A stretch of 64,000 bases of DNA from Pseudomonas monteilii NBRC 103158 = DSM 14164 (lineage in GTDB: Bacteria; Pseudomonadota; Gammaproteobacteria; Pseudomonadales; Pseudomonadaceae), in the NCBI RefSeq assembly GCF_000730605.1, contig NZ_BBIS01000014.1, positions 1 to 64,000 on the forward strand, in the 5' to 3' direction. Position numbers and translations under genes: made by a program. Shown in pieces: positions 37,090 through 47,112 of this stretch (the first letter of the stretch is position 1; each line of letters starts with the position of its first letter). A model generated the notes under the pieces. The model had not been told where the DNA came from, searched no databases, and saw only the letters and a list, made by a program, of their open reading frames with translations.

Positions 37090-38061
37090 ATGAAACAGTA
37101 TCTAGATCTGGTCCGTGAAGTCATCGAGAACGGTACGTTGCAAGGCAATCGCACCGGCATCCGTACCATCAGCCTGCCGGGCGCCATGCTGCGCTTCGAC
37201 CTGCAGAAGGGCTTTCCGGCCATCACCACGCGCAAGCTGGCGTTCAAGTCGGCGATCGGCGAAATGGTCGGTTTCCTGCGTGGCGTGAAGAACGCCGGTG
37301 AATTCCGCGAGCTGGGCTGCAAGGTCTGGGACCAGAACGCCAACGAGAACGCTCAGTGGCTGGCGAACCCGTTCCGCCAGGGCCATGACGACCTGGGCGA
37401 AATCTACGGCGTGCAATGGCGCCAGTGGCCGGGCTACAAGCGCATCCCGCTGAGCAACCCGGCGGCCATCGAAATGGCCGAAAAGGCAGGCTTCCGTCGC
37501 ATCGCTCAGGACGAAGAGGGCGGCGTCGCGTTCGTCATCCTGTACAAGGCCATCGACCAGGTGCGCCAGTGCCTGGACACCATCGCCAACGACCCGGGCA
37601 GCCGCCGTATTCTGTTCCACGGCTGGAACTGCGCGCAGCTGGACGAAATGGCCCTGCCGCCGTGCCACCTGCTGTACCAGTTCCATCCGAATGTAGAGAC
37701 CAAGGAAATCTCCCTGACCCTTTACATCCGCTCCAACGACCTGGGCCTGGGCACGCCATTCAACCTCACCGAAGGCGCGGCGCTGCTGTCGCTGTTCGGC
37801 CGCCTGACCGGGTATACCCCGCGCTGGTTCAGCTACTTCATTGGTGATGCCCATGTGTATGAAAACCACTTGGACATGCTGAATGAGCAGCTCAAGCGCG
37901 AGCCGCTGGAGGCGCCGAAGCTGGTGATCAGTGATCGCGTGCCGGCGTTTGCCGAGACCGGCAAGTATGAGCCGGAGTGGCTGGAGAAGATCGAGCCGAG
38001 TGACTTCTGGCTGGAAGGGTATGAGCACCATGCGCCGATGACGGCGCCGATGGCGGTCTGA
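37090..38061 (+). CDS. thyA: Thymidylate synthase (long form)
   Basis: Converts dUMP to dTMP with methylene-tetrahydrofolate. Catalytic Cys in [12 protein letters not shown], phosphate-binding Arg in [16 protein letters not shown], and folate/dUMP residues in [17 protein letters not shown]. 323 aa against 264 in E. coli; most of the extra length is an insertion between [12 protein letters not shown] and [15 protein letters not shown] (about residues 125-160) common in pseudomonads. Works with folA, located 10 kb downstream. Confidence 0.96.
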   Translation: MKQYLDLVREVIENGTLQGNRTGIRTISLPGAMLRFDLQKGFPAITTRKLAFKSAIGEMVGFLRGVKNAGEFRELGCKVWDQNANENAQWLANPFRQGHDDLGEIYGVQWRQWPGYKRIPLSNPAAIEMAEKAGFRRIAQDEEGGVAFVILYKAIDQVRQCLDTIANDPGSRRILFHGWNCAQLDEMALPPCHLLYQFHPNVETKEISLTLYIRSNDLGLGTPFNLTEGAALLSLFGRLTGYTPRWFSYFIGDAHVYENHLDMLNEQLKREPLEAPKLVISDRVPAFAETGKYEPEWLEKIEPSDFWLEGYEHHAPMTAPMAV

Positions 38062-38087
38062 CAGATCTCCATTACCTGAGCTGGCCT

Positions 38088-38109
38088 ATTCGCGGGCTTG
38101 CCCGCGAAT
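38088..38109. terminator. Hairpin between thyA and cadR
   Basis: ATTCGCGGG/CCCGCGAAT with loop CTTG, 26 nt after thyA and just before the convergent cadR stop. REP-core-like. Confidence 0.7.
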
Positions 38110-38118
38110 GCTTTCGGC

Positions 38119-38562
38119 TTAATGCCCGTGACTTCGCCCCACATGCGAATGCTCGGTATCCGGCACCGATACTGCCCCGTTCGTCTCCAGTTGCTGCAAG
38201 ATCGCGCATTCCGCCCCTTGCGCATTGCAGCGCCGCCGCAGCTCCACCAGCTGTTCCTGCAACGCCACCAGACCATCGATCCGTGCCTGCACATGCTCGA
38301 TATGCTCGTCGATCAGCGCATTGACGCTGCCGCACGAATCATCGGGGCTGTCGCGCAGGCGTAGCAGGCTGCGGATTTCATCCAGGGTCATGTCCAGGGT
38401 GCGGCAGTTGCGGATGAAGGTGAGCCGCTCGACGTGGGCCTGGGTGTACAGCCGGTAGTTGCCGTCGCTGCGCGCCGGCTCCGGCAGCAGCTGTTCACGC
38501 TCGTAGTAGCGGATGGTTTCCACGGCGCAGTCGGTGGCTTTGGCCAGCTCTCCGATCTTCAT
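38119..38562 (-). CDS. cadR: MerR-family cadmium-responsive regulator CadR
   Basis: 147 aa. N-terminal winged HTH MKIGELAKATDCAVETIRYY, dimerisation helix, and metal-binding Cys residues in DDSCGSV and RRCNAQGAEC. The C-terminal tail HSHVGRSHGH is the His-rich tail of P. putida CadR. ATG 38562 has GGAG 8 nt upstream; the GTG at 38565 adds one residue. Divergent from cadA and expected to activate it by untwisting the operator in the long-spacer promoter. Confidence 0.95.
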   Translation of the reverse strand: MKIGELAKATDCAVETIRYYEREQLLPEPARSDGNYRLYTQAHVERLTFIRNCRTLDMTLDEIRSLLRLRDSPDDSCGSVNALIDEHIEHVQARIDGLVALQEQLVELRRRCNAQGAECAILQQLETNGAVSVPDTEHSHVGRSHGH

Positions 38563-38584
38563 CACGAAATCTCCAGCAAATGGC

Positions 38585-38615
38585 TTGACCCTATAGTGGC
38601 TACAGGGTGTTCCAT
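38585..38615 (+). promoter_or_regulatory. CadR operator and long-spacer promoter of cadA
   Basis: -35 box TTGACC at 38585-38590, a MerR-type dyad ACCCT...AGGGT (38588-38592 and 38604-38608; whole dyad 38588-38608), and a weak -10 TTCCAT at 38610-38615 after a 19-bp spacer. The abnormal spacer length fits MerR-type activation. Confidence 0.8.
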
Positions 38616-38645
38616 TGGCAACAGGCTCAAATTAAGGATGACCCC

Positions 38646-40859
38646 ATGAACCAGCCTGTCAGCCACGAACACAAACACGATCACCACGCCCACAGCTGCT
38701 GTGGCAGCGCTGCTGCGCCAGCCTTGGTCCAGCTGAGCGAAAAGGCCAGCAGCCACGCCCAGTTCAGCCGTTTCCGCATCGAGGCCATGGACTGCCCTAC
38801 CGAGCAGAACCTGATCCAGGACAAGCTGGGCAAGCTGGCCGGTATCGAGCAGCTCGAATTCAACCTGATTAACCGTGTGCTTGGCGTGCGCCACACCCTG
38901 GGTGGCACTGCTGAAATCGAGCAGGCCATCGACAGCTTGGGCATGAAAGCCGAGCCGCTTGGCGCCGAAGACGATGGCACCGCCAGTGCACCACACGTGG
39001 CCAAGACCCGCTGGTGGCCGCTAGCGCTGTCCGGTATTGCCGCGATCGCCGCCGAAATCGTGCACTTTGCCGCACTGGCCCCGGAGTGGGTGGTGGCGGC
39101 GCTGGCGCTGGCAGCGATCCTCGGCTGTGGCCTGGGTACTTACAAGAAGGGCTGGATCGCCCTGAAAAACCGCAACCTCAACATCAACGCGCTGATGAGC
39201 ATTGCTGTGACTGGCGCGGTGCTGATCGGCCAGTGGCCGGAAGCGGCCATGGTGATGGTGCTGTTCACCGTCGCCGAGCTGATCGAAGCGCGCTCGCTGG
39301 ACCGCGCACGCAATGCCATCGGCGGGCTGATGCAGCTGACCCCGGACATGGCCACGGTGCAGCAGGTCGACGGCCAGTGGCGCGAGGTAGAGGTGCGTGA
39401 AGTGGCCATCGGCGCCTTGGTGCGGGTGCGCCCCGGCGAACGTATCGGCCTGGATGGTGAAGTGATCAGCGGCCAATCCAGCGTCGATCAGGCGCCGATC
39501 ACCGGCGAAAGCCTGCCTGTAGAGAAGGCAGTGGGCGACAAGCTGTTCGCCGGCACCATCAACCAGGCAGGGGCACTGGAGTTTCGCGTTACCGCTGTTG
39601 CCGGGCAATCGACCCTGGCGCGGATCATCAAGGCCGTCGAGGAAGCGCAAGGCGCGCGGGCGCCGACCCAGCGCTTCGTCGACCGCTTCTCGCGCATCTA
39701 CACCCCGGTGGTGTTTGCCATCGCCTTGGCCGTGGCGGTGATTCCGCCGCTGTTCATGGCCGGCGCCTGGTTCGACTGGATCTACCGCGCTTTGGTGCTG
39801 CTGGTGGTCGCGTGCCCGTGCGCCCTGGTGATCTCGACCCCGGTGACCATCGTCAGCGGCCTGGCCGCTGCGGCGCGCAAAGGCATCCTGATCAAGGGCG
39901 GTGTTTACCTGGAGGGCGGTCGCCACCTGGACTTCCTGGCCCTGGACAAGACCGGCACCATTACCAACGGCAAACCGGTGCAAACCGACGCCAAGGTGCT
40001 GGAGCCGCTGTTCGAAGGCCGCGCGCAAGCCCTGGCCGCCAGCCTGGGCGAGCGTTCGGACCACCCGGTTTCCCGTGCCATAGCCCAGTTCGGCAAGGAG
40101 CAAGGCCTGGCCTTGAGCGAGGTCGATGACTTCGCCGCCCTGGCCGGGCGCGGCGTGCGCGGTACTATCGCGGGTGAGGTTTACCACTTGGGCAACCACC
40201 GCCTGGTCGAGGAACTGGGGCTGTGCTCGCCCGCGCTGGAAACCCAGCTGGATGCGCTGGAGCGCCAGGGCAAGACAGTGGTTTTACTGCTCGACCGCTC
40301 TGGCCCGCTGGCGCTGTTCGCGGTGGCCGATACGGTCAAGGACAGCAGCCGCCAGGCCATCGCGGAACTGCATGAGCTGGGTATCAAGACTGTCATGCTG
40401 ACCGGCGACAATCCGCATACCGCCCAGGCCATCGCCACCGTGGTGGGCATCGACCGTGCCGAAGGCAACCTGCTGCCTGCCGACAAGCTCAAGTGCATCG
40501 AAACCCTCTACGCCAAGGGCCATCGGGTGGGCATGGTCGGTGACGGCATCAACGACGCCCCGGCCCTGGCCCGCGCCGAAATCGGCTTTGCCATGGCGGC
40601 GGCTGGCACCGACACCGCCATCGAGACTGCCGATGTAGCGCTGATGGACGACGACTTGCGCAAAATCCCGGCCTTCGTCAGGCTGTCGCGCCAAAGTGCG
40701 GCGATCCTCATGCAGAACATCGTTCTGGCGTTGGGCATCAAGGCAATATTCCTGGCGATCACCTTTGCCGGCATGGCCACCATGTGGATGGCGGTGTTCG
40801 CCGACATGGGCGTGAGCCTGCTGGTGGTGTTCAACGGCTTGCGCCTGCTGCGCAAATAG
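38646..40859 (+). CDS. cadA: Cadmium/zinc/lead-exporting P1B-type ATPase
   Basis: 737 aa. His/Cys-rich N-terminus ([15 protein letters not shown]) and a metal-binding domain with AMDCPTEQ (about residues 40-110); about eight helices; CPC metal site at 390-392 ([12 protein letters not shown]); phosphorylated Asp434 in [15 protein letters not shown] and [12 protein letters not shown] hinge. CPC plus the His-rich start indicates divalent Zn/Cd/Pb rather than Cu export. ATG 38646 has AAGGA upstream; an earlier in-frame GTG at 38607 lies in the promoter. Controlled by cadR. Confidence 0.95.
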   Translation: MNQPVSHEHKHDHHAHSCCGSAAAPALVQLSEKASSHAQFSRFRIEAMDCPTEQNLIQDKLGKLAGIEQLEFNLINRVLGVRHTLGGTAEIEQAIDSLGMKAEPLGAEDDGTASAPHVAKTRWWPLALSGIAAIAAEIVHFAALAPEWVVAALALAAILGCGLGTYKKGWIALKNRNLNINALMSIAVTGAVLIGQWPEAAMVMVLFTVAELIEARSLDRARNAIGGLMQLTPDMATVQQVDGQWREVEVREVAIGALVRVRPGERIGLDGEVISGQSSVDQAPITGESLPVEKAVGDKLFAGTINQAGALEFRVTAVAGQSTLARIIKAVEEAQGARAPTQRFVDRFSRIYTPVVFAIALAVAVIPPLFMAGAWFDWIYRALVLLVVACPCALVISTPVTIVSGLAAAARKGILIKGGVYLEGGRHLDFLALDKTGTITNGKPVQTDAKVLEPLFEGRAQALAASLGERSDHPVSRAIAQFGKEQGLALSEVDDFAALAGRGVRGTIAGEVYHLGNHRLVEELGLCSPALETQLDALERQGKTVVLLLDRSGPLALFAVADTVKDSSRQAIAELHELGIKTVMLTGDNPHTAQAIATVVGIDRAEGNLLPADKLKCIETLYAKGHRVGMVGDGINDAPALARAEIGFAMAAAGTDTAIETADVALMDDDLRKIPAFVRLSRQSAAILMQNIVLALGIKAIFLAITFAGMATMWMAVFADMGVSLLVVFNGLRLLRK

Positions 40860-40868
40860 AGGACGTGC

Positions 40869-41738
40869 ATGCTGAGTTCGGAGCTGAAAGCCTTCTACAT
40901 GGTGGCCCGCTTGGGCAGCATCACTTTGGCGGCGAAAAAGCTCGGGCTCAGCCAGCCCACGGTGACCACGCAGATCCGCAATCTGGAAAGCCAGTACGCG
41001 GTCGAGCTGTTCTACCGTGGCGGGCGGCGCCTGGTGTTGAGTGAAGAGGGCGTCCGCCTGCTGCCGATGGTCAAGGCGCTGCTGCAGCAAGAGGCCGATA
41101 TCGAGTTCGAGCTGCGCAACAGTGGCCAGGCCCAGGGCAGCCTGCGTATTGCCGCCACGGCGCCTTACTACATTCTCGACCTGGTGAAGATCTATCGCGA
41201 GCGCTTGCCGCAGGTGGAAGTGGCGGTGGAAATCGGCAACTCGCAGCAGGTGCTGGAAATGCTTGAAGACTACCGGGTGGACATCGCCGCTTCGTCACAG
41301 CTGGTGGAAGATGCCCGGCTGGTGCGGCGGGTGCTGGGGACTGATCCGCTGGTGGTGGCGGTGCATCGCAACCACCCGTTGGCCCAGCGGCAGGCGGTGT
41401 CGATCGACGTTGTGGCCGGGCACTGCCTGTTGATGCGCGAGAAGGGCTCGACCACGCGCAAGCTGACCGAGCAGATGCTGCAGGAGGCCGGGGTGAAAGC
41501 CGGGGCTTTGCTGGAAATCGGCAGCCGCGAGTCGATCCGCGAAGCGGTGCTGCGCAATATCGGTATCAGCGTGATTGCCCGGCATGAGGTGCCGCATAAC
41601 CCTGAATTGCGGGTGCTGGCGCTGGAAGATGCGCCGGTGATGCATGAGTATTTGTATTGCCTAAAGGAGCGGCGCCAGGCGCGGTTGCCGGCTGCCTTCC
41701 TTGGGGTGGCGCAGGAAGTGGCGGGCTCACACTTCTAG
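40869..41738 (+). CDS. LysR-family transcriptional regulator
   Basis: 289 aa. N-terminal HTH (FYMVARLGSITLAAKKLGLSQPTVTTQIRNLE, residues about 9-42) and a two-lobed effector domain (about 92-289). It starts 9 nt after cadA, yet its place 118 nt upstream of the ABC genes in the same direction suggests it governs the 2-aminoethylphosphonate-type importer, as in other pseudomonads. Confidence 0.87.
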   Translation: MLSSELKAFYMVARLGSITLAAKKLGLSQPTVTTQIRNLESQYAVELFYRGGRRLVLSEEGVRLLPMVKALLQQEADIEFELRNSGQAQGSLRIAATAPYYILDLVKIYRERLPQVEVAVEIGNSQQVLEMLEDYRVDIAASSQLVEDARLVRRVLGTDPLVVAVHRNHPLAQRQAVSIDVVAGHCLLMREKGSTTRKLTEQMLQEAGVKAGALLEIGSRESIREAVLRNIGISVIARHEVPHNPELRVLALEDAPVMHEYLYCLKERRQARLPAAFLGVAQEVAGSHF

Positions 41739-41856
41739 ATTTGTTTGGGCAATACAAAATCTGCCAATACCACTATCACTTGCTTTTGCCTTAAAGCCAC
41801 AGAACCTTCGCACAGCCTGCCTAGCATGGCCCCCATCTCTTCGATGAGGCCCTGCC

Positions 41857-42915
41857 ATGAACCACGCCACCCCCGGCGCACAAATGAAAGTGCGCAACAT
41901 TCACAAGCGCTTCGGTGCCTTTACGGCGCTCAACGATGTCTCGCTGGACATCGCCGCCGGCGAGCTGGTGTGCCTGCTCGGCCCGTCCGGCTGTGGCAAG
42001 ACCACGCTGCTGCGCTGCATTGCCGGCCTGGAGCGCCAGGACCGTGGCACGTTGTACATCGGTGAACGCGATATCTCCGAGCTGCCACCCCAGGCCCGTG
42101 ACTACGGCATCCTGTTCCAGTCCTACGCGCTGTTCCCCAACCTCACCGTCGAGGCCAACATTGCCTACGGCCTGGCCGGCAGTGGCCGCGAGCAGGCCCG
42201 CCAGCGGGTGGCTGAAATGCTTGAACTGGTAGGCCTTTCTGGCAGCGAGAAGAAGTACCCCGGCCAGCTCTCCGGTGGCCAGCAGCAACGTGTGGCCCTG
42301 GCCCGTGCGCTGGCGCCGTCACCCTCCCTGTTGCTGCTCGATGAGCCCATGTCGGCGCTTGACGCACGGGTGCGCGAGCACCTGTGCACCGAACTGCGCC
42401 AACTGCAACGCCAGCTGGGCATTACCACCTTGATGGTCACTCACAATCAGGACGAGGCCATGCTGATGGCGGACCGTATTGCGGTGATGAACAACGGCCA
42501 GGTTGAGCAGTACGCCACCCCACAGGAAATCTACGACCAGCCGGCCACACCGTTCGTCGCCGAGTTCGTTGGCCAGGGCAACTGGCTGCCTTTCCAGCGC
42601 AACGGTGACAGCCATGCCCAGGTCGGCGCCATGAGCATGCGTCTGGCGCCGGGCTCGGCCCAGGCCAGCAGCGGCCGGTTGTTCTGCCGCCCGGAGGCAA
42701 TCACGGTCAACCCGGTGGTGCACGAGGAAAACCTGTTCCCGGCCATGGTCCGCGAGATTACGTTCCTGGGTAACCGCTGCCGCATGAGCTTCGAACTCAA
42801 AGCCCTGCCTGGCCATGCCCTGCTGGCTGAACTGGCCCCCGAAGCCATGCCGCGCCTGGGTTCGCAGGACATCTGGGTGGCCCTGCCGCCGCAGAGCCTG
42901 CAGGTGTTTGCCTGA
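41857..42915 (+). CDS. 2-Aminoethylphosphonate-type ABC transporter ATP-binding protein
   Basis: 352 aa, PotA/FbpC-like ATPase. Walker [10 protein letters not shown] at 42-50, Q-loop FQSYALF, signature [15 protein letters not shown], Walker [13 protein letters not shown], switch VTHNQDEAM, and a C-terminal TOBE-like domain (about 270-350). Together with the next two genes it has the exact composition (ATPase, double-length permease, periplasmic binder) of the putative 2-aminoethylphosphonate importers of pseudomonads (AepXVW-like). An iron(III) importer is an alternative by general similarity. Substrate not proven. Confidence 0.87.
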   Translation: MNHATPGAQMKVRNIHKRFGAFTALNDVSLDIAAGELVCLLGPSGCGKTTLLRCIAGLERQDRGTLYIGERDISELPPQARDYGILFQSYALFPNLTVEANIAYGLAGSGREQARQRVAEMLELVGLSGSEKKYPGQLSGGQQQRVALARALAPSPSLLLLDEPMSALDARVREHLCTELRQLQRQLGITTLMVTHNQDEAMLMADRIAVMNNGQVEQYATPQEIYDQPATPFVAEFVGQGNWLPFQRNGDSHAQVGAMSMRLAPGSAQASSGRLFCRPEAITVNPVVHEENLFPAMVREITFLGNRCRMSFELKALPGHALLAELAPEAMPRLGSQDIWVALPPQSLQVFA

Positions 42916-42916
42916 G

Positions 42917-44641
42917 ATGGCCGCGCCAATGTCCCTGCCGTTGACCCAGGCCAACCCCATGCCGCGAGCTGGTATCGCCCTGGGTGACCGGTTGTTCGTC
43001 GTCGGCGGCAAGAGCCTGCTGCTGATCCTTCTGGTGCTGGCCGTGCTGATGCCACTGCTGGCGATCTTCTGGCGTGGCTTCAGCGCTGACGCGGGCCAGG
43101 GTGGCGGCCTGCTGGCAGCCCGCGACCTGTTCGCCAGCGACAATTTCCATTGGTTGCTGGGCAACAGCCTGTCGGTGGCTTTCACCGTGGCGGCCATCGT
43201 GGTGCCGCTGGCGTACCTGTTCGCCTATGCGCTGCAACGCACGCGGATCCCGGCCAAGGGCGTATGGCGGGGGATTTCCCTGCTGCCGCTGCTGGCGCCG
43301 TCGATGCTGCCGGCCATCGCGCTGGTCTATCTGTTTGGTAACCAGGGGCTGCTGCGCGGGTTGCTCAGCGACAACATCTACGGCTTCTGGGGCATCGTGC
43401 TGGGCGAGGCGATCTACACCTTCCCGCATGCGCTGATGATTCTGTTGTCGGCGCTGTCGTTGGCCGATGCCCGGCTGTTCGATGCGGCCTCCAGCATGGG
43501 CGCCGGCCCGTGCCGGGCATTTACCAGCATCACCTGGCCAGCCACGCGGCAAGCGGTATTCGCGGCGTTCTGCCTGGTGTTCACCCTGACCATCACCGAC
43601 TTCGGTGTACCGGTCGTGGTCGGTGGTGACTATCAGGTACTGGCACTGGAGGCCTACAAGGCGGTGGTGGGCCAGCAACAGTTCGGCCGTGGCGCGTTGA
43701 TCGGCATGGTCCTGCTGCTGCCGGCGCTGTTCAGCTTCACGGTCGATGCCTGGCTGCGTCGGCGCCAGGGCGAAGCCATGAGCGGTCGTGCCCAGGTGTT
43801 CGAGCCCAAGCCATCGCGCAGCCGAGATGCCTGCTTCCTGGCCATCGTGTTGCTGGTGTGCGCGGCGTTGCTGCTGGTGATCGGCATGGCGGTGTATTCC
43901 TCGCTGGTCACCTTCTGGCCGTACAACCTGTCGTTGTCGCTGCGTCATTACATGTTCGAAGACACCGCCGGTGGTGGCTGGCTGGCCTACCGCAATAGCG
44001 TGACCATGGCCATCGGCACCGCGCTGATCGGCAGCATCGTGATCTTCACCGGTGCTTACCTGATGGAGAAAACCCAGGGCCAGCGCCTGCTCAACCAGAT
44101 GCTGCGCCTGCTCAGTTTCATCCCCATGGCCGTGCCAGGCCTGGTACTGGGCCTGGGCTACGTCTTCTTCTTCAACCTGAACGGCAACCCGCTGCATGTG
44201 TTGTATGGCGGCATGGGGCTGCTGGTGGTGTGCACCATTGCTCACTACCTGACCACCGCACAGATGACCGCAACCACTGCGCTGCGCCAGCTCGACGGCG
44301 AGTTCGAGGCCGCCGCGCTGTCGCTGAAGGCACCGCTGTACAAGCACTTCCTGTGGGTGACCGTGCCGATTTGCCTGCCGGCGCTGCAGGACATCATCCG
44401 CTACCTGTTCGTCTCGGCCATGACCACGGTTTCGGCGGCGATCTTCCTGTACAGCCCCGGCACCATCCTGGCCGCCGTTGCCGTGCTGAACATGGACGAT
44501 GCCGGCAACGTGGGCGGTGCTGCTGCCATGTCCACCCTGATTCTGCTGACCAGTGCCGGCGCTTCACTGTTGCTGGCCGCAGCCTCACGCGGCCTGCTGC
44601 GCCGCTCCCAAGCCTGGCGCCAACGCGCCGCGACCGTCTGA
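42917..44641 (+). CDS. 2-Aminoethylphosphonate-type ABC transporter permease, fused double unit
   Basis: 574 aa with two homologous permease halves of about six helices each (residues about 25-300 and 300-574), each ending in an EAA-like coupling segment (DAASSMGAGPCRAFTSITWP; EAAALSLKAPLYKHFLWV). Both halves in one chain is usual for this transporter type and for FbpB-like proteins. The ATG at 42917 is 1 nt after the ATPase stop; a longer frame from 42815 would overlap that gene and is not coding. Confidence 0.88.
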   Translation: MAAPMSLPLTQANPMPRAGIALGDRLFVVGGKSLLLILLVLAVLMPLLAIFWRGFSADAGQGGGLLAARDLFASDNFHWLLGNSLSVAFTVAAIVVPLAYLFAYALQRTRIPAKGVWRGISLLPLLAPSMLPAIALVYLFGNQGLLRGLLSDNIYGFWGIVLGEAIYTFPHALMILLSALSLADARLFDAASSMGAGPCRAFTSITWPATRQAVFAAFCLVFTLTITDFGVPVVVGGDYQVLALEAYKAVVGQQQFGRGALIGMVLLLPALFSFTVDAWLRRRQGEAMSGRAQVFEPKPSRSRDACFLAIVLLVCAALLLVIGMAVYSSLVTFWPYNLSLSLRHYMFEDTAGGGWLAYRNSVTMAIGTALIGSIVIFTGAYLMEKTQGQRLLNQMLRLLSFIPMAVPGLVLGLGYVFFFNLNGNPLHVLYGGMGLLVVCTIAHYLTTAQMTATTALRQLDGEFEAAALSLKAPLYKHFLWVTVPICLPALQDIIRYLFVSAMTTVSAAIFLYSPGTILAAVAVLNMDDAGNVGGAAAMSTLILLTSAGASLLLAAASRGLLRRSQAWRQRAATV

Positions 44642-44659
44642 CCTGTAAGGAACCTACCC

Positions 44660-45685
44660 ATGTACAAGCACCTTGCACTTGCCGCTGCCGTTTCTGCCGT
44701 GTTCAGCCTGCAGGCCTTGGCCGCCGGTACCCAGCTGACGGTCTACACCGCCCTGGAAGCTGAACAGCTGAAGAGCTACAAGCAGGCCTTCGAAAAGGCC
44801 AACCCAGACATCGAGATCAAGTGGGTACGCGACTCCACCGGCATCATCACCGCCAAGCTGCTGGCCGAGAAGGACCGCCCGCAAGCTGACGCCGTGTGGG
44901 GCCTGGCGGCGTCCAGCCTGGCCATTCTCGACCAGAACGGCATGCTGGAAGCCTACGCGCCGAAAGACCTGGGCAAGATCGCCGCCAACTACCGCGATGC
45001 CGCAAACCCACCGGCCTGGGTGGGCATGGACGTGTGGGCCGCGACCATCTGCTTCAACACCATCGAGGCCGAGAAGCAGGGCCTGAGCAAACCGGTGAGC
45101 TGGCAAGACCTGACCAAGCCGGAGTACAAGGGCAAGATCGTCATGCCTAACCCGGCCTCTTCGGGCACCGGATTCCTTGACGTGAGCGCCTGGTTGCAGA
45201 CCTTCGGTGAGCCGCAGGGCTGGGCCTACATGGATGCGCTGCACCAGAACATCGGGCAGTACGTTCACTCCGGCTCCAAGCCATGCAAGCTGGCGGCGGC
45301 GGGCGAGTTCCCGATCGGTATCTCGTTCGAATACCCGGCCGTGCAGCTCAAGCGCCAGGGCGCGCCGCTGGACATCGTGCTGCCGAAGGAAGGCCTGGGT
45401 TGGGAGATCGAGGCGACTGCGGTGATCAAGGGCTCGCCCAAGGCGGACGCGGCCAAGCGTCTGGCCGATTTTTCGGCAAGCCCCGCAGCCATGGAGTTGT
45501 ACAAGGAGAACTTCGCCGTGCTGGCGGCGCCGGGCATTGCCAAGCCGCAGACCGAGTTGCCAGCGGATTATGAGCAGCGCCTGATCAAGAACGACTTTGC
45601 CTGGGCCTCGCAGAACCGCGACCAGATTCTGGCTGAATGGCGCAAGCGCTATGACGGTAAGTCGGAGAAGGTGGCCCAGCAGTAA
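44660..45685 (+). CDS. 2-Aminoethylphosphonate-type ABC transporter substrate-binding protein
   Basis: 341 aa with a Sec signal (residues 1-21, ending ALAA before GTQLTV) and a type-II periplasmic-binding fold of the iron/AEP family (TVYTALEAEQLKSYKQAF; IKWVRDSTGIITAKLLAE; MPNPASSGTGFLDVSAWLQT). Last gene of the transporter operon, ended by the REP palindrome at 45702-45738. No phnW, phnX or C-P lyase genes are in the window, so only transport is encoded here. Confidence 0.87.
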   Translation: MYKHLALAAAVSAVFSLQALAAGTQLTVYTALEAEQLKSYKQAFEKANPDIEIKWVRDSTGIITAKLLAEKDRPQADAVWGLAASSLAILDQNGMLEAYAPKDLGKIAANYRDAANPPAWVGMDVWAATICFNTIEAEKQGLSKPVSWQDLTKPEYKGKIVMPNPASSGTGFLDVSAWLQTFGEPQGWAYMDALHQNIGQYVHSGSKPCKLAAAGEFPIGISFEYPAVQLKRQGAPLDIVLPKEGLGWEIEATAVIKGSPKADAAKRLADFSASPAAMELYKENFAVLAAPGIAKPQTELPADYEQRLIKNDFAWASQNRDQILAEWRKRYDGKSEKVAQQ

Positions 45686-45701
45686 CCTTTCGCTTTGCAG
45701 C

Positions 45702-45738
45702 TCTGGCCTCTTCGCGGGTTACCCGCGAAGAGGCCAGA
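45702..45738. repeat. P. putida REP palindrome / bidirectional terminator
   Basis: Perfect 18-bp arms (45702-45719 and 45721-45738; core GGCCTCTTCGCGGGT) around one central T, between convergent genes. Same element as 21173-21224. Confidence 0.9.
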
Positions 45739-45747
45739 CCTGTTTAC

Positions 45748-47112
45748 TCAAAACTGAGAAACCAACGCCTCTAGCTGTTCCTGCCGCTCAGCCTGATTCA
45801 GCTTCGACCCTGGATTGAGCGTCGACCACTGCGGATGTGCTCGCGCCTTGACCAGCGCCTCTGGCAACTTGCCTTCACGCCAGGCCTTTTCATCCAGCTC
45901 ACCCAGCCTGATGCTGTCCTGCGCCGCATGCCCGCGGTTGTCCAGCGCAACCATCAACTGCTGCTGACGCAAGGCCAGCAAGCGCAATACCGTGTCGTCC
46001 ACGGTCAACTCGCGTTTGCCCTTTAGCTTGCTCATCAACCGCGAACCATAGTTGCGTGCCGTCTGCAGCGCACCACCGGCAATTGCACCTGCCAAGGCCG
46101 CTGCACCGAGGGTAAGGCCGCCAACCAGCAAATCAACCCCGGCACCGGCGGCCGCCCCGGCTGCCACACCGCTGCCCAGGCGTACGCCCAGTAGCTTCAG
46201 GGTTTCGGGGTTGAACAGGTCGTCACCCCACCGGCCATCCAGCAATGGCAGGTCGCTGGCATGGGCGTCTTCGCGGCGGAAGGCATACAGTTTGAGCAGT
46301 GCCTCGACGCAGCGCTGCTCCCGCTGACGTATGTCCCGGCGTAGCGCTTCGATGGCCCGGGCTTCGGCTGCCGGCTCAGCCTCGACACTGCGCCGGCAGG
46401 CGGCGCAGTCCAGCAGCAGCTCGGCGATCAGGCGCTTGCCACTGTGCTGGCGCGCCAGGCGCTGCGCCTGCTGGTCGTCGATCAGCCGCTGCAGGGCAGG
46501 TCGAGCGTCTTCCAGCAACAGGGCCAGGCTCTCGTACAAACGCCGCTCGCCATCCTCGGGCGGGGCCACGCTGTCGAACCTCACCAACGCGTGAAGCCCA
46601 AGCCGGGCAAGGGCTTCACGCCATTGCGGCTCGCGGTGCTGGTGGCTGGCGACGAAGTTGAGCACCGGCAGCAACGGCTTGCCGCAGCTGGCCAGCACTT
46701 CCAGCTCGTCGCGGTATTTGGCCAACACCGGCTCACGCGCATCGATCACGTACAGGCCGGCATTGCTGGCCAGCAGCTGGCGCAGCACCTTGGCCTCCTG
46801 CTCGAAGCGCTGACGTGCTTCGCTGCCCTGAAGAAAGCGCTCCAGGCGGGCCGGGCCGTCCAGGCGCTCGCCTGGGCGCTCCAGGCGTTCGAGGTAGTCG
46901 AGCAAAGCGATGGCATCTTCCAGGCCCGGTGTGTCGTACAGCTCCAGCATGGGTTCGCCGTCCACCGACAAGCGCGCACCTTCCACATGGCGGGTGGTGC
47001 TGGGGCGGTGGGAGACTTCGCCAAAGCCGACGTCACGGGTGAGGGTGCGCAGCAGCGAGGTCTTGCCGACGTTGGTGTGGCCGACCACGGCCAGTTTCAG
47101 CGGCTCAGTCAT
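45748..47112 (-). CDS. DUF3482 GTPase-like protein
   Basis: 454 aa. N-terminal GTPase domain: P-loop GHTNVGKTS at residues 11-19, switch I Thr in STTRH, DTPG G3 motif. The usual NKXD base-recognition motif appears as LNFVAS, so guanine specificity is doubtful. The C-terminal part contains a glycine/alanine-rich hydrophobic stretch (GVAAGAAAGAGVDLLVGGLT..., about residues 310-345) able to enter a membrane. ATG 47112 has GGAG 7 nt upstream. It overlaps the DUF2868 gene by 8 bp. Function unknown. Confidence 0.82.
   Translation of the reverse strand: MTEPLKLAVVGHTNVGKTSLLRTLTRDVGFGEVSHRPSTTRHVEGARLSVDGEPMLELYDTPGLEDAIALLDYLERLERPGERLDGPARLERFLQGSEARQRFEQEAKVLRQLLASNAGLYVIDAREPVLAKYRDELEVLASCGKPLLPVLNFVASHQHREPQWREALARLGLHALVRFDSVAPPEDGERRLYESLALLLEDARPALQRLIDDQQAQRLARQHSGKRLIAELLLDCAACRRSVEAEPAAEARAIEALRRDIRQREQRCVEALLKLYAFRREDAHASDLPLLDGRWGDDLFNPETLKLLGVRLGSGVAAGAAAGAGVDLLVGGLTLGAAALAGAIAGGALQTARNYGSRLMSKLKGKRELTVDDTVLRLLALRQQQLMVALDNRGHAAQDSIRLGELDEKAWREGKLPEALVKARAHPQWSTLNPGSKLNQAERQEQLEALVSQF

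Noticed and set aside
40860..41856. LysR gene as a member of the cadA operon
   Set aside because: Although only 9 nt separate cadA and the LysR gene, LysR regulators of this type accompany the downstream importer; co-transcription with cadA would be by read-through only.
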